From: Pseudomonas sp. CM27
GTDB taxonomy: Bacteria; Pseudomonadota; Gammaproteobacteria; Pseudomonadales; Pseudomonadaceae
Direction: 5' to 3'
NCBI RefSeq assembly: GCF_013179515.1
Contig: NZ_JABMCN010000015.1
Coordinates: 1-38,887, forward strand
Length of the DNA: 38,887 nucleotides
Shown: positions 8,094 through 18,318 of the stretch, in pieces
Position numbering within the stretch: the first letter of the stretch is position 1
Layout of the letters: every line of letters starts with the position of its first letter
The notes under the pieces: model-generated
The model's input: the letters and a program-made list of their open reading frames with translations, nothing else
What the model was told of the DNA's origin: nothing
The model's database searches: none
Position numbers and translations under genes: made by a program

Positions 8094-9518
8094 TCAGTGC
8101 TTGAACATCACGTGGCGGACCACGGTGTAGTCTTCCAGGCCGTACATGGACAGGTCCTTGCCGTACCCCGACAGCTTCACGCCGCCATGGGGCATTTCGC
8201 TCACCAGCATGAAGTGGGTGTTGACCCAGGTGCAGCCGTATTGCAGGCGGGCGGCCAGGCGATGTGCCCGCCCCACGTCGGCGGTCCACACCGAAGAGGC
8301 CAGGCCGTAGTCCGACTCATTGGCCCACGCCAGTACCTGGGCCTCGTCCTCGAAGGAAGAGACCGTAACCACCGGCCCGAAGATTTCACGGCACACCACC
8401 TCGTCTTCCTGGCGGGTGCCGGCCAGGACCGTGGGCTCGAAGAAGAACCCGCCCCCTGAGGCGCGCTTGCCGCCGGTGACGACCTCGATATGGGGCAGCT
8501 CCCGGGCACGGTTCACGAAGCCCTCGACGCGTTCTAGGTGCTCTTGGGTGATCAGCGGGCCCATTTCGGTTGCCGGGTCATCCTGCAACCCGCATTTGAT
8601 GCTGGACACGGCGTGGCCAAGCTTGCGAACGAATTCCGGGTAGACCTCCTTCTGCACATAGAGGCGACACGCGGCGGTACAGTCCTGGCCGGCGTTGTAG
8701 AAGCCGAAGGCGCGGATGCCCTCGACGGCGGCATCGATGTCGGCATCGTCGAAGATAATCACCGGTGCCTTGCCGCCCAGCTCCATGTGCATCCGTTTCA
8801 CGCTGTCGGCCGTGCCTTCGATGATGCGGCTGCCGGTACGCACGGAGCCGGTCAGCGACACCATGCGCACCTGGGCGTGGCTGGTCAGCGGTTCACCTAC
8901 CGTGGCGCCGCGGCCATGGACGATGTTGACCACACCGGCGGGGAAGATCTCGGCGAGCAGTTCCCCCAGTTTCAAGGTGCTCATCGGGGTGTGCTCGGAG
9001 GGCTTCAGGACCACGGTGTTGCCGCCGGCCAAGGCCGGGCCGAGCTTCCATGCCGCCATCAGCAACGGATAGTTCCACGGCGCGATGGAAGCGACGACAC
9101 CGATAGCGTCGCGGCGGATCATCGAGGTGTGCCCCGGGATGTACTCGCCCGCCGCCGAGCCTTGCAGGCAGCGAACGGCGCCGGCAAAAAAGCGGAACAC
9201 GTCCGAGACGGCGGGCAGTTCGTCCTGTAGCACGGCCGTAAAGGGTTTGCCGCAGTTATCTGCTTCCAGGCGGGCGAACACCGGTGCCTGGGCGTCGATG
9301 CTATCAGCAAGTTTGAGCAGCAGTGCCGCACGGTCCTTGGGTGGTGTTTGCGACCAGGCTTCGAAGGCCGCATCCGCGCACTGCACCGCGGCATTCACCT
9401 GGGCACGGCTGGCCTCGTGGGTCTGTACCAGGACGCTGCCCAGGGACGGGTTGTATACCGCCAGCTCGTCGCCTTCGCCGGCCACCAGGGCGCCATTGAT
9501 CAGGAGCTTTGTTTGCAT
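8094..9518 (-). CDS. patD: PatD-like aminoaldehyde (4-aminobutanal-type) dehydrogenase
   Basis: A 474-residue NAD-dependent aldehyde dehydrogenase, the same length as E. coli PatD and recognisably close to it along its whole length: [33 protein letters not shown], the general base E246 in MELGGKAP, the nucleophile C280 in [11 protein letters not shown], and the C-terminal [20 protein letters not shown]. PatD oxidises 4-aminobutanal to GABA in putrescine breakdown. Here it would oxidise the amino-aldehyde made by the neighbouring transaminase, which could be 4-aminobutanal, 3-aminopropanal or aspartate semialdehyde. The start ATG 9518 has only a weak GAGAA site. An 80-bp gap separates it from the permease upstream. 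Confidence 0.88.
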   Translation of the reverse strand: MQTKLLINGALVAGEGDELAVYNPSLGSVLVQTHEASRAQVNAAVQCADAAFEAWSQTPPKDRAALLLKLADSIDAQAPVFARLEADNCGKPFTAVLQDELPAVSDVFRFFAGAVRCLQGSAAGEYIPGHTSMIRRDAIGVVASIAPWNYPLLMAAWKLGPALAGGNTVVLKPSEHTPMSTLKLGELLAEIFPAGVVNIVHGRGATVGEPLTSHAQVRMVSLTGSVRTGSRIIEGTADSVKRMHMELGGKAPVIIFDDADIDAAVEGIRAFGFYNAGQDCTAACRLYVQKEVYPEFVRKLGHAVSSIKCGLQDDPATEMGPLITQEHLERVEGFVNRARELPHIEVVTGGKRASGGGFFFEPTVLAGTRQEDEVVCREIFGPVVTVSSFEDEAQVLAWANESDYGLASSVWTADVGRAHRLAARLQYGCTWVNTHFMLVSEMPHGGVKLSGYGKDLSMYGLEDYTVVRHVMFKH

Positions 9519-9598
9519 GTCGATTCTCGTGTTTGAACGGCAAGGCCTGTGGCCTGCCTTGGGATTGTCGTCAGAGGGTTCGATGGAAAGGAGGGGCG

Positions 9599-10930
9599 CT
9601 ACGCCAGGGCGTCGGGGACCGGGTTACGGAACAGGCTGGTGCGGCAGGCGAGGTAGACCAGCCCGAGGCCGAGCCAGCAACTGCCCATGATCAGCGCGTC
9701 TTTGTCCAGGCTGGCCAGCATCCACCCGGCCGTGACCAGGCCGATGAGCGGGAACGCCACGCCGCGCAGCAACCCGGCCCCGTCCTTGACGCGCGCATCG
9801 AAGGTGAGCCGCAAGGCGCACAGGTTGACGGCAGTGAAGGCGAGAAACGCGCCGAAGTTGACCAGGGAGGTCGCGGTGGCGATCGTCAGGCCAAAACCGG
9901 CGGTGCCGAACACACCGCACAGCAGGATGTTGAATGCCGGGGTCTTGTAGCGAGGGTGCAGCGCGCCGAACAACCGGCGGGGCAGTTGGTTGTCCCGGCC
10001 AAGGGCGTAGAGCAGCCGGCCCACGCTGGCCTGGAACGACATTCCCGCCGCGAAGTGGGCGACGATGATCCCGGCCAGGACCACGGCGAAGAACAGGTCG
10101 CCGCCGATCATCCGGGCAATCTCGAAGGCGGCCCCGTCCACCCGTTCGAACGTGGGGGAGGGGTGCGCCAGGTACATGAAGTACGAGGAACCGACGTAGA
10201 CCGAGCCGCCGATCAAGGCAACCAGCAGGATGGCGCGCGGTAGCGTGCGGCCAGGGTCGCGGGTTTCCTCGCTCAGGGTGGACAGCGCGTCAAAGCCCAG
10301 GAACGAGTACGCGGCAATGGCGGCGCCGGCCATGCTGGTGGCGAAGGGCACGTCCTGGTTGAAGAACGGCTTGGCCGACAGCAGCCCGCCAGGGCCGTTG
10401 GCAGCTACGATGTAGTGCGCGCACAGGCCGATGAACACGACGATGATGACCAGTTGCACCACCATCAACAGCACGTTGAAGCGGTTGGCCACCTGGATGC
10501 CGAGCACATTGAGCAGCGAGGTGGAGACGATGAAGCCGGTGATCCACACCCACTGGGGCACCTCAGGGAACGCCATGTTGAGGTAGCTGGCGCCGAGCAG
10601 CCAGATCAGCATCGGGATGAAGAAGTAGTCGAGCAGGGCGGCCCAGCCCACCATGAAACCGAGGTTGGCATTGAGCATCTTGCGGGTGTAGGTGTAGGCC
10701 GAACCTGCCACCGGGAACACCCTGACCAGTCGGCCATAGCTCAAGGCCGTGAACACCACGCCGGTGGCTGCAATCAGGTAGGCCATTGCCGTGGTGTTGC
10801 CGCTGGCCTGCGTGATCACGCCGTAGGTGCCGAAGACAATCAGCGGGGCCAGGAATGCCAGGCCGAACAGCAGCACGGAAAACGGCCCCAGGGTGCGCCT
10901 CAACGAGGCGCCGGAGGTTGACTGACTCAT
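9599..10930 (-). CDS. APC-family importer, PuuP-like (putrescine/amine uptake)
   Basis: A 443-residue APC permease with about 12 membrane segments. It shares with the E. coli putrescine importer PuuP the blocks [45 protein letters not shown] and [20 protein letters not shown], and the late [21 protein letters not shown] infer import of putrescine or another diamine for the two enzymes downstream, although amino-acid transport cannot be excluded. It lies 12 bp after the Fe-type alcohol dehydrogenase on the same strand, consistent with one transcript. The ATG is preceded by an AAGGGGG site seven bases upstream. Confidence 0.83.
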   Translation of the reverse strand: MSQSTSGASLRRTLGPFSVLLFGLAFLAPLIVFGTYGVITQASGNTTAMAYLIAATGVVFTALSYGRLVRVFPVAGSAYTYTRKMLNANLGFMVGWAALLDYFFIPMLIWLLGASYLNMAFPEVPQWVWITGFIVSTSLLNVLGIQVANRFNVLLMVVQLVIIVVFIGLCAHYIVAANGPGGLLSAKPFFNQDVPFATSMAGAAIAAYSFLGFDALSTLSEETRDPGRTLPRAILLVALIGGSVYVGSSYFMYLAHPSPTFERVDGAAFEIARMIGGDLFFAVVLAGIIVAHFAAGMSFQASVGRLLYALGRDNQLPRRLFGALHPRYKTPAFNILLCGVFGTAGFGLTIATATSLVNFGAFLAFTAVNLCALRLTFDARVKDGAGLLRGVAFPLIGLVTAGWMLASLDKDALIMGSCWLGLGLVYLACRTSLFRNPVPDALA

Positions 10931-10942
10931 GACGGTGCCCCC

Positions 10943-12100
10943 TTACGCGACGAAGTGGTAAGCGGTGGTGATGATGTCGTGGTAGGCCGCTACGGACATC
11001 GCCTTGGCATTGCTGGCATCCGAGAAGTTTTGCTTGGACTTTTCGGCGATGGTCAGGAAGTCGTCCTCGCGCACGCCCTTGACCTCGGCGAATCGGGGGA
11101 TGCCCAGCTCCTTGCTCATCTTGAACAGATGGGCCACAGCGGCCTCGGCAGCGTCGACCGGCGACAGCCTGGGGTCGATCCCCAATGCGTAGGCGACCTG
11201 GGCATGGCGGACGATATCGGCATCACGGTTGTGGCCGAACACGAAGGGCAGGAAGATCGCGTTGCCCACACCGTGGGGCGTGTCGTACATGCCGCCGATG
11301 GCTTCGGAAATGCAGTGCACGCTGCCGACGTCGGCGTTGCCGAAGGCCATGCCGGCGATCAGGCTGGCCACCAGCATCTGCTCCCGGGCCGCCTGGTTGT
11401 CGGGCTCCTGCACGGCCGCCTTGAGGTGCTGGCTGATCAGGCGGATGGCATGCAGCGCCAAGCCGTCGCTGATCGGGTTGGCCACGCGGCAGGTGTAGGC
11501 TTCGATGGCATGGGTCAGGGCATCCATGCCGGTCGCGGCGGCAATCGACGATGGCAGCGTGTCGGTGATGTGGGAATCGAGCAGGGCCAGTACCGGGCCG
11601 ATGCGGTAATCCAGCACGTTCATCTTGAAGTGGCGGGCGGTGTCGGTGATCACCGAGAAGCAGGTCACCTCGCTACCGGTGCCGGCCGTGGTGGGAATGG
11701 CGACGATAGGCGCAATGGCATGGGTGAGGGTGAACGACCCTTCGTAGTCTTCGATACGGCCGTCGTGGGTGAGCAGCAGGCTGATGGCCTTGGCCGCATC
11801 CATCGCGCTGCCGCCTCCCACGGCCAGCAGGCCGTCGATACCCGTGCCCCGATAGCGCTGGGCGGTGTGGTTGATGTCTTCGCTGCGCGGGTTGGCCTTG
11901 ATGTCCGCCACTTCCTCGTAGGCGATGCCGGCCCTGTCGAGGCTGGCGTAGACGCTGTCCAGCAGGCCTGCGGCCTTGACCCCGGCATCGGTCACGATCA
12001 ACACGCGGGCCAGGCCGAGTTGCCGCAGGTGTTCACCGGTGCGCTCGCGCAGGCCCGGTTCCATCACGATTTTGCTGGGGAGTAAAAACTTGAATTCCAT
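10943..12100 (-). CDS. iron-containing alcohol dehydrogenase
   Basis: A 385-residue group III (Fe-type) alcohol dehydrogenase. The cofactor motif GGGSAMDAAKAI is near residues 94-105, IPTTAGTGSEVT near 135-146, GMDALTHAIEAY near 190-201, and metal-binding histidines in VHCISEAIGG and DTPHGVGNAIFLP. It opens the minus-strand operon, with an AGAGG site five bases before its ATG and 219 bp of gene-free DNA in front that must hold the promoter. Fe-ADHs interconvert alcohols and aldehydes. In this operon it may feed an amino-alcohol into the aldehyde step or detoxify the aldehyde. That role is inference. Confidence 0.88.
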   Translation of the reverse strand: MEFKFLLPSKIVMEPGLRERTGEHLRQLGLARVLIVTDAGVKAAGLLDSVYASLDRAGIAYEEVADIKANPRSEDINHTAQRYRGTGIDGLLAVGGGSAMDAAKAISLLLTHDGRIEDYEGSFTLTHAIAPIVAIPTTAGTGSEVTCFSVITDTARHFKMNVLDYRIGPVLALLDSHITDTLPSSIAAATGMDALTHAIEAYTCRVANPISDGLALHAIRLISQHLKAAVQEPDNQAAREQMLVASLIAGMAFGNADVGSVHCISEAIGGMYDTPHGVGNAIFLPFVFGHNRDADIVRHAQVAYALGIDPRLSPVDAAEAAVAHLFKMSKELGIPRFAEVKGVREDDFLTIAEKSKQNFSDASNAKAMSVAAYHDIITTAYHFVA

Positions 12101-12319
12101 ACGTACCTCTTGCTCAAATTGTTGTCATTGTCGAAAGGGCAGTGGAGGAGCATCCGCGCCTGGCCGTGTTTAACGGCTCGGGCGTGTAATGTGGGCCTGG
12201 CGGTTAGCCACGGGCCGGAATGTTGTTGTTTTGGGTCTTGCGTAAACCAGTTGCGAAAAGGGTCCAGCGGAATAAAAAGAGGGGCGACCAAGCGACGGGC
12301 CCCTAAAAGAAAATCTGTG

Positions 12320-13195
12320 CTATCGCATGTGTCCCGTCAGCAGGGACAGCAGCGTGCCCGACAGGCACGTCGGCAAGTCGTGCCCCATCCCGGGCAGCAG
12401 CACCAGGTTGGCGCCGCGGATCGCTGACGCCGTGGCAACCCCGCCGTTGGTGGCGACCATGAGGTCTTTGTCGCCATGAATGACCAGCGTGGGGCAGCGA
12501 ATCCGCTGCAACTCCTGGGTACGGTCACCGGAGTTGATGATCGCGCCGATCTGCCTGGCGGTGCCGAGGTTGCAGGCCTCACCGCCACCGCGCGGCCAGG
12601 CCTGCGTGGCATAGTCACGCAAGGCCGGCTCGTTCCACTCCAGCCGCGAACCGATCAGCCCCATGATGTCCAGGTAGTCGCGAACGCTTTCGTGCTGGTT
12701 GCGCGGTGGGCGGCGCAGGAGCTGGAACAGGGCTTTGAGCGCCGGCTGGCCGACACGCAGCGAACCCGTGGTAGAGAAGATCGAGGTCAGGGTGCGGACG
12801 CGTTCGGGGTAACGTGCAGCGAGGGTCTGGGCGATCATGCCGCCCATCGACATCCCCAACACATGTGCCGTTTCCAGCTTCAAGCTGTCCATAAGCCCGA
12901 TCACGTCGTTGGCCATATCACCCAGGTCATAGCCGGGTGTGCGCTTGCGCAGGAACTGCTGCAGGCTCGTGGGGGGCACCACATCCGTGAAGAACGAGCG
13001 GCCCGCGTCACGGTTGTCCAGCGTGATGACCCGCAAGCCTTGCGCGACCAGCCCGTCGATAAGCGGTTGTGGCCAGTAGGTCAGCTGCAGCCCGAGGCCG
13101 ACGATGAGCACGACTGCCGGGGCGGTTTCGTCGCCATGGCTGCGATAGCAGAGCTTGCGCGTGCCCGCCAGCTCGCAGAAGCGGTCGGTGCTCAT
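12320..13195 (-). CDS. alpha/beta hydrolase coupled to the Baeyer-Villiger monooxygenase
   Basis: A 291-residue alpha/beta-hydrolase. The nucleophile elbow is GMSMGG with S116, the likely acid is D242 or D244 in HGDKDLMV, and the base is H272 in PGMGHDLP. An oxyanion segment [11 protein letters not shown] lies near 32-42. There is no signal peptide, so it is cytoplasmic. Its ATG overlaps the stop of the upstream monooxygenase (ATGA at 13192-13195), making a two-gene translational unit. Pairing a Baeyer-Villiger enzyme with a hydrolase is the classic way to cut a ketone: the first inserts oxygen to make an ester or lactone and the second opens it. The actual ester is unknown. Confidence 0.87.
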   Translation of the reverse strand: MSTDRFCELAGTRKLCYRSHGDETAPAVVLIVGLGLQLTYWPQPLIDGLVAQGLRVITLDNRDAGRSFFTDVVPPTSLQQFLRKRTPGYDLGDMANDVIGLMDSLKLETAHVLGMSMGGMIAQTLAARYPERVRTLTSIFSTTGSLRVGQPALKALFQLLRRPPRNQHESVRDYLDIMGLIGSRLEWNEPALRDYATQAWPRGGGEACNLGTARQIGAIINSGDRTQELQRIRCPTLVIHGDKDLMVATNGGVATASAIRGANLVLLPGMGHDLPTCLSGTLLSLLTGHMR

Positions 13196-14718
13196 CGGCG
13201 GCTACCTTGCTGCTGCAATTGAACATCGGCGTGCGAGTGCGCATTGGGTACTGCAGTGAACTTCAGGCACTTGTCGGCCACTGTGCCGCGGCGCAGCAGT
13301 TTGACGTCCCGGAAGTAATCCATCGACATCACCCAGGGTTCGCACGGGCCCTGGCGCGGCATGCTGTCCAACGCGCGCTGCACGTACCCGGCACCAAAGT
13401 CGAGCAAGGGGCGGGTTTCGATGCCATCCGGCGCCCGGGGTTCGCAGACGTTGTAGCCTTCGCGCTCCATCAAACCCAGCAAGCGGCAGAAGTGGTCGCA
13501 CAGCAGGCAGACTTTCAGGGTCCAGGACGAGTTGGTGTAGCCCACTGCGAACGCGAAATTGGGTACGCCGGAAAGCATCATGCCTTTGTAGGCCAGGGTC
13601 TCGCTCAACACCACCGGCTTGCCGTCCTTGTGCAGGCTGATGCCACCGAACAGTTGTACGTTCAGCCCCGTGGCGGTGACGATGATGTCGGCCTTGAGCA
13701 TCTTGCCTGACTTGAGCAATACACCGAACTCGGTGAACCGCTCAATATGATCGGTGACGATATCGGCTTTGCCCGCGCTGATGGCTTTGAACAGATCGCC
13801 TTCGGGCACCGAGCACAGGCGCTGGTCCCAAGGGTTGTAGGGCGGGTTGAAATGCTCGTCGACCGGGTAGTCTTTTGGCAGCTCCTTGCGGGTCAGCCAC
13901 AGCAGCAGTTTTTTTGAAAGCTTGGGGAAGCGCTGGCAGAAGCCCCAGAAAGCCAGGGTGATCTTGGCGTTCTTGTAGCGCGTCAGGGAATAGGCGGTTT
14001 GCGCGGGCAGGATCTTGCGCAGGAACGCTGCCACCCCATCATTGGCCGGCTGGTTGATGATGTATGAGGGCGTGCGCTGCAGCATGGTGATGCTGGCGAC
14101 CTTGTCGGCCATGGCAGGAATCAGGGTTACCGCAGTTGCGCCACTGCCGATGACCACGACGCGCTTGCCGCTGTAGTCGAGGTTTTCCGGCCAGTGTTGC
14201 GGATGGATGATCTGGCCTTTGAACTGTTCCGAGCCCTCGAAGCGAGGGGTGAAACCTTGGTCGTAGCGGTAGTAGCCACCTGCGCTGAACAGCCAGCGGC
14301 ACTCGAGGGTGCGCACCTGCGCCGTTTGACCCTCTTCGATGCGCACCGCCCACAGGCCCTTTTCACTTTGCCAGTTGGCCGAGACGACTTTCTGCTGGTA
14401 CTGGATGAAGGGGGCCAACTGGTGCTCGTCGATGGCTTCGCCCAGGTACTCGAGAATATCCGCGGCGTCCGCCAGCGACTTGGCCTTGGTCCAAGGCTTG
14501 AAGTCGAAGCCGAAGGTGTACAGGTCCGAGTCGGAGCGGATGCCGGGGTAACGGAACAGGTCCCAGGTACCCCCCATGCGCTCGCGGGACTCGAGAATGG
14601 CAAAGGTCTTGTTCGGTTGATTGCGTCGCAGGTAGGCCGCCGCGCCAATGCCAGACACACCGGCCCCAATGATCAAAATATCGAGCGGCTCAACCGGAAG
14701 AGCAGTGTGAGAGGACAT
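13192..14718 (-). CDS. EthA-like flavin monooxygenase (Baeyer-Villiger type)
   Basis: A 508-residue class B flavoprotein monooxygenase. The FAD Rossmann motif GAGVSG is at 18-23, the Baeyer-Villiger fingerprint FxGxxxHxxxWP fits exactly at F166-P177, and the NADPH motif GSGATA is at 191-196. Long blocks resemble Mycobacterium EthA ([36 protein letters not shown]-type, [11 protein letters not shown]), and AlmA-type alkane oxygenases are in the same group. The expected reaction is conversion of a ketone to an ester or lactone with NADPH and O2. AGGAGG stands four bases before the ATG. A TGATCA-AG-TGACCA operator lies 44-57 bp upstream over the predicted -35. Confidence 0.9.
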   Translation of the reverse strand: MSSHTALPVEPLDILIIGAGVSGIGAAAYLRRNQPNKTFAILESRERMGGTWDLFRYPGIRSDSDLYTFGFDFKPWTKAKSLADAADILEYLGEAIDEHQLAPFIQYQQKVVSANWQSEKGLWAVRIEEGQTAQVRTLECRWLFSAGGYYRYDQGFTPRFEGSEQFKGQIIHPQHWPENLDYSGKRVVVIGSGATAVTLIPAMADKVASITMLQRTPSYIINQPANDGVAAFLRKILPAQTAYSLTRYKNAKITLAFWGFCQRFPKLSKKLLLWLTRKELPKDYPVDEHFNPPYNPWDQRLCSVPEGDLFKAISAGKADIVTDHIERFTEFGVLLKSGKMLKADIIVTATGLNVQLFGGISLHKDGKPVVLSETLAYKGMMLSGVPNFAFAVGYTNSSWTLKVCLLCDHFCRLLGLMEREGYNVCEPRAPDGIETRPLLDFGAGYVQRALDSMPRQGPCEPWVMSMDYFRDVKLLRRGTVADKCLKFTAVPNAHSHADVQLQQQGSRR

Positions 14719-14737
14719 CTCGCCTCCTGATTATTGT

Positions 14738-14775
14738 GTTATAGAGACTGATCTTATGACTTGATCAAGTGACCA
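14738..14775 (-). promoter_or_regulatory. promoter and TetR-type operator of the monooxygenase-hydrolase pair
   Basis: On the minus strand a TTGATC -35-like hexamer (14763-14768) and TATAAC -10-like hexamer (14738-14743) are separated by 19 bp. The operator TGATCA-AG-TGACCA occupies 14762-14775 and covers the -35, and a 12-bp perfect palindrome ACTTGATCAAGT overlaps it (14759-14770). The same operator word occurs at 15771-15784 and inside the palindrome at 19353-19394. Position over the -35 suggests repression, relieved by a ligand of the nearby TetR. The rest of the 320-bp gap to 15038 shows no gene I can support. Confidence 0.6.
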
Positions 14776-14992
14776 GAATAGGGCGGCCAACAATGCGCGA
14801 CAAGGTGCAAAATGCACCAGGGCGCCATCGTTTTAGGATGATTTGCACATTCGTGGGCGGCGGAGCGCTGACTTTCGGGATGTCCCGGGACCCCGTTGAA
14901 TCAGAGATTTACGATGTGTTCCATGAGGGGTGGATGTATTCGCGGGCAGGGCGGTGAGCGGCATGCTCGCTGGTGAATTGTCACAAACCTCT

Positions 14993-15029
14993 CGGATGCG
15001 CCGCGCCTGGTTACAGCACAGCGCATCCG
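14993..15029 (-). terminator. inverted repeat after the tetR gene, possible terminator
   Basis: CGGATGCGC (14993-15001) pairs perfectly with GCGCATCCG (15021-15029) around a 19-base loop, ten bases beyond the tetR stop. No run of T follows on the minus strand, so it is at best a weak or Rho-assisted terminator. Confidence 0.35.
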
Positions 15030-15038
15030 CAAGGTGCC

Positions 15039-15620
15039 TCAGTAACTGGCCACCAGCAGCTTGACCGCCTGGCAGGCCGTGTCGGTTTCGGCCTCCAGGC
15101 GCGCGCGGTCGCCGTGGGCGGACCAGGCGAGCATCAAGCCGTCGAACAGGTTGATCAGTAAGCGGCTGATGGTGGTCAGTGCGGTTTGATCCAGCGCGCC
15201 GTCGGTGACTTTCACGATGGCCTGCTGGGCCGCGTCGAGGGAAACGGCATAGATCTTGGTCGCCATCTGCGGGTTGTTGCGCAGGTTCCAGCAAAACAGT
15301 TCGAACTGGGTGGTGGCCATTTCCGGGTGAGCCGTGAACCAGTTGACCAACTGGCGCAACATCTCGCCCACCGATTCCGCTGCCGTGGCGCCTGTGGGCA
15401 CGTGTTGCAACGATTGTTGCGGCATGTTGATCAAGGACTCGTAGACCGCATAAAACAACTCGTCCTTGGTGTGGAAGACATAGTGCAACGACGCCAGAGG
15501 CGAGTCTGCCGCCGCTGCGATACGCCGGGTGGTGGCGTTGGCCACGCCATGTTCCGCGATCACCTTGACGGTGGCCTCGATGAAGTCCTGCCTGCGCTCT
15601 TCAGCGCCAATCCGAGCCAT
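15039..15620 (-). CDS. TetR/AcrR-family regulator, candidate master repressor
   Basis: A 193-residue TetR-family protein. The N-terminal HTH covers about residues 8-55 with the recognition region ATTRRIAAAADSPLASLHYVFHTKDEL, and the all-helical ligand domain fills the rest (FTAHPEMATTQFELFCWNL, TISRLLINLFDGLMLAW). GGAGA lies five bases before the ATG. It sits between the monooxygenase-hydrolase pair and the dioxygenase operon, and the operator word TGRTCA-NN-TGAYCA found at the promoters of both makes it the obvious candidate to bind them. Direct binding is inference. The ligand is unknown but may be the pathway substrate or an acyl-CoA derivative. Confidence 0.88.
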   Translation of the reverse strand: MARIGAEERRQDFIEATVKVIAEHGVANATTRRIAAAADSPLASLHYVFHTKDELFYAVYESLINMPQQSLQHVPTGATAAESVGEMLRQLVNWFTAHPEMATTQFELFCWNLRNNPQMATKIYAVSLDAAQQAIVKVTDGALDQTALTTISRLLINLFDGLMLAWSAHGDRARLEAETDTACQAVKLLVASY

Positions 15621-15767
15621 TGAGTTCTCCCTATTCGGTAGTGCCGCCAGCCCTTGGTCGGGTGTCGGCGGTGACGAATGCTATCGCAAGGTCATGTCTG
15701 GATCCATGCGTCGATGCAATCCCATGCCCTAGGGATAGCACAGCACGAAAATTAGTTTAATCAAACG

Positions 15768-15797
15768 ACTTGATCAGCTGACCATGTTCGGTAATGA
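15768..15797 (+). promoter_or_regulatory. promoter and operator in front of the PhyH-type dioxygenase operon
   Basis: A TTGATC -35-like hexamer (15770-15775) and TAATGA -10-like hexamer (15792-15797) are 16 bp apart on the plus strand. TGATCA-GC-TGACCA at 15771-15784 overlies the -35. Compared with the site at 14759-14775, 15 of 17 bases match in the same orientation. A further degenerate inverted repeat, GTTT-AATC-AAAC, sits just upstream (15755-15766). The site is also about 150 bp upstream of tetR, so autoregulation of a divergent tetR promoter is possible. Confidence 0.6.
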
Positions 15798-15922
15798 TGA
15801 GTTCTCCACCGTGGCATCGCTGGACGAAGGTCGCGAACACTGTGGTTGGCACCGGTGGGCTAAGCCGGGTGGCCGAGGCTCACTGGACAGAACAACGACA
15901 AAACCAGACAGGTAGAACGCAG

Positions 15923-16810
15923 ATGGATACACGAAAACTCTCGACGGTCGGCAGCGATGCCTCGGTCGAGCAAGTGGTGGAGATCATCCGGCGTGACGGT
16001 GGGGTCATCATTTCCGACTTCGTCTCGCCCGCCACACTGAAGTCCCTCACCGAAGAGCTGGACACCTGCTTGAAGGCCACGCCTTGCGGTGTCGACCCCT
16101 ACTTCGCAGGCACGCAGACCCGGCGTGTCGCCCGTATCATCGGGCGCAGCGACACGGCGGTGGAGGTGGCGCTGAACCCGCTGTTCATCGGCGCGGCCCG
16201 GCAGATCCTGCAGACACCTACTCACGTCTGGGTAGGGAGCGACCGCATGGAGATCGCGCCTGATATTCAACTCAGCATTACCCAGGCCATCCAGATCGGG
16301 CCGGGCCAAGGTCTCCAGCCCCTGCACCGTGACGATGCGACTTCGCTGTGGCGCCACCCCCAGTACGGGCGTGAGGCGCGGCTGCAGATGATGCTGGCCA
16401 TCTCGGATTTTACCGAAGAGAACGGTGCGACCCGGGTCATCCCCGGTAGTCATCTGTGGGATGACGAGCGTATGCCGACTCAGGAAGAGACTGTTGCCGC
16501 GCAAATGAAGGCCGGCTCGGTGTTGCTCTGGATGGGGTCGGTGTATCACGGCGGCGGTGCCAACACGTCCGACGCTCCACGCACCGGCCTGACGATGGCC
16601 TACGACCTGGCCTTCCTGCGCCTTGAAGAGAATCACTTCCTGTCCATTCCCATTGAGCGCGTGCGCCAGTTGCCTGCAGAAATGCAACGCCTGCTGGGCT
16701 GGAGTGCGAGCTCCACATTGCTGGGGTGGGTGGAAATCGATGGCCAGATGCGCGACCCGCAAGAGCTGCTGGGCATGGCGGACTTCACCGAACCGGGCAA
16801 AGGGTTCTGA
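15923..16810 (+). CDS. phytanoyl-CoA dioxygenase-family hydroxylase
   Basis: A 295-residue Fe(II)/2-oxoglutarate oxygenase of the PhyH superfamily. The iron ligands are H135 and D137 (LHRDD) and H209 (SVYHGGGANTS), and R220 in APRTGLTMAYD is the likely 2-oxoglutarate-binding arginine. The jelly-roll core runs from about residue 25 to 230. The EctD signature of ectoine hydroxylases is absent, so the nearby EctB-like gene should not be read as an ectoine link. I chose ATG 15923 because the PhyH homology begins there after a modest AGGTAG site; an in-frame ATG at 15794 would add an unconserved tail. Substrate unknown; it probably hydroxylates the same compound family handled by the flanking oxidases. 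Confidence 0.85.
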   Translation: MDTRKLSTVGSDASVEQVVEIIRRDGGVIISDFVSPATLKSLTEELDTCLKATPCGVDPYFAGTQTRRVARIIGRSDTAVEVALNPLFIGAARQILQTPTHVWVGSDRMEIAPDIQLSITQAIQIGPGQGLQPLHRDDATSLWRHPQYGREARLQMMLAISDFTEENGATRVIPGSHLWDDERMPTQEETVAAQMKAGSVLLWMGSVYHGGGANTSDAPRTGLTMAYDLAFLRLEENHFLSIPIERVRQLPAEMQRLLGWSASSTLLGWVEIDGQMRDPQELLGMADFTEPGKGF

Positions 16811-16876
16811 CGCTTCTGGGCCGCCATGTGGCGGCTCAGGGGGCAAGCCACAGTCGATTTTCCGGGAGCCATGTAA

Positions 16877-18244
16877 ATGAATGCGTTGAACAAAGCAGCC
16901 CAGGGCAATGCAGCACCGTTGACGTTTCGTAGCCTGGGTGGATGGGTGGAGCGGCCAGGCGATTTGCAGCCGACGCTCCAAGGGCAGGCGCAGGCCGATG
17001 TCATCGTGGTCGGCGCCGGCTTTGCCGGCCTGTCGACCGCGTTGGAGCTGAGGGCGCTCGGCGCGGATGTCATCGTGCTGGAACAGGAGTTCGCCGGCTT
17101 CGGGGCCAGTGGCCGCAATGCGGGCTACCTGCTGGGCAGCATGGGGATTGAGTACGATATGTTCGTCAAGCGCGTGGGCATGGAGCAGGCAACGCAATTC
17201 GTCAGGTTCTATGACGAGGCTGTGCCCTACGTGGAAGGCCGATTCAAGACGCTGGCTATCGACTGCGACTACAACCCTTCGGGCGTGCTCCGGGCATGTG
17301 TTCATCCCAGCCAGGAGAAGCGCTTGCTGCAAAGCATGGCGCTGGGTCGCAAGCTGGGGGCGGTGAGCCGCTTTGTGGACGGTGTCGAGATGCGCGCGCG
17401 GGGTATCCCCCCCGCCTTTCTATTTGCCGCCGAGCAGTGTGGCGGCACCTTGAACCCAGGGAAGTACGTCGCCGGCCTGAGGCGTGCGGCCATCGAGGCA
17501 GGGGTGAAGCTTTACGAGCGCACACCGCTGCAGTCCTTCAGCGAAGGGCCGGTCATTACCTGCAAAACCGCGCAGGGCAGTGCGAGCGCCCCGGTGATGG
17601 TGCTGGCAACCAACGCCTATACGCCGCAGTTGGGGGTGTTGCGCAACAAGGTCGCGGCGATTCGGGTGTCGGCAATCGAAACTCAACCGTTGTCGACGCA
17701 GCAGTTGGCTGATCTGGGCTGGCAAGGACGGGAAGGGATCATCACCCCGCATTACACCATGGAGAGCCACCGCCTGACGGCGCACGGCACGATGGTACTG
17801 ACCGTCAAGAAACTCGGTTATGTCTACGGTTCGAACACGCCCAATATCCCTGACCATACCGCCTACGCGGCATTGGCCCAGGTGCTGCGCGAGCGCTATC
17901 CGGCACTGCAAGGCCTTGGCGTGAAGCACTGTTGGAGTGGTTATGTCAGTGGCGCCTACGACTTCCTGCCGGTGATCGGCACCATGGGCGCGACACAGAA
18001 TATTTACTACACCACTGGCTGCTCGGGCCACGGACTGGGCACTCAATCCTTGATCGGGAAGCTCTTTGCCGAGCAAATCAACGGCAAGGCGCCTGAACTG
18101 CTGGCGGCATTGCAACACAAAACGCCCTCCATGTTGCCTGAACCCTTGCAATGGTGCGTCATCCACTCTGGCTTTGCGGCAGCCAAGTTGCTGGATGACT
18201 GGACCGATAGAAAAGTGCGTAAAAGCAACGCCAATAAGGGCTGA
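16877..18244 (+). CDS. DAO-family FAD-dependent amine oxidoreductase (PuuB-like)
   Basis: A 455-residue flavoprotein of the D-amino-acid-oxidase fold. The dinucleotide motif VVGAGFAG is at about 44-51, and FGASGRNAGYLLGS near 80-93 is the conserved flavin-contact region shared with gamma-glutamylputrescine oxidase (PuuB). The C-terminal half has WSGYVSGAYDFLPVIG and the flavin-closing GCSGHGLGTQS. Members oxidise secondary or primary amines to imines or aldehydes. It follows the dioxygenase gene by 66 bp, a gap holding a GCCGCC-ATGT-GGCGGC hairpin (16820-16835) without a T-run. Probable co-transcription suggests an amine-bearing substrate, or removal of an amino group after hydroxylation. The exact substrate is unknown. 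Confidence 0.83.
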   Translation: MNALNKAAQGNAAPLTFRSLGGWVERPGDLQPTLQGQAQADVIVVGAGFAGLSTALELRALGADVIVLEQEFAGFGASGRNAGYLLGSMGIEYDMFVKRVGMEQATQFVRFYDEAVPYVEGRFKTLAIDCDYNPSGVLRACVHPSQEKRLLQSMALGRKLGAVSRFVDGVEMRARGIPPAFLFAAEQCGGTLNPGKYVAGLRRAAIEAGVKLYERTPLQSFSEGPVITCKTAQGSASAPVMVLATNAYTPQLGVLRNKVAAIRVSAIETQPLSTQQLADLGWQGREGIITPHYTMESHRLTAHGTMVLTVKKLGYVYGSNTPNIPDHTAYAALAQVLRERYPALQGLGVKHCWSGYVSGAYDFLPVIGTMGATQNIYYTTGCSGHGLGTQSLIGKLFAEQINGKAPELLAALQHKTPSMLPEPLQWCVIHSGFAAAKLLDDWTDRKVRKSNANKG

Positions 18245-18318
18245 TTGCATTTGCTGTGCTTGTTCTATGCCCGGCATTTTAAAACTACGGCGCGCCCCTT
18301 TTGACAGAGGCTGTTATT

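Noticed and set aside
14769..14957. 62-codon plus-strand ORF between the monooxygenase and tetR
   Set aside because: GTG start within the operator, no ribosome site and no family resemblance.
15923..16810. Ectoine hydroxylase EctD, given the EctB-like gene in the window
   Set aside because: The protein is a PhyH-family oxygenase but lacks the EctD signature, and ectA and ectC are absent.
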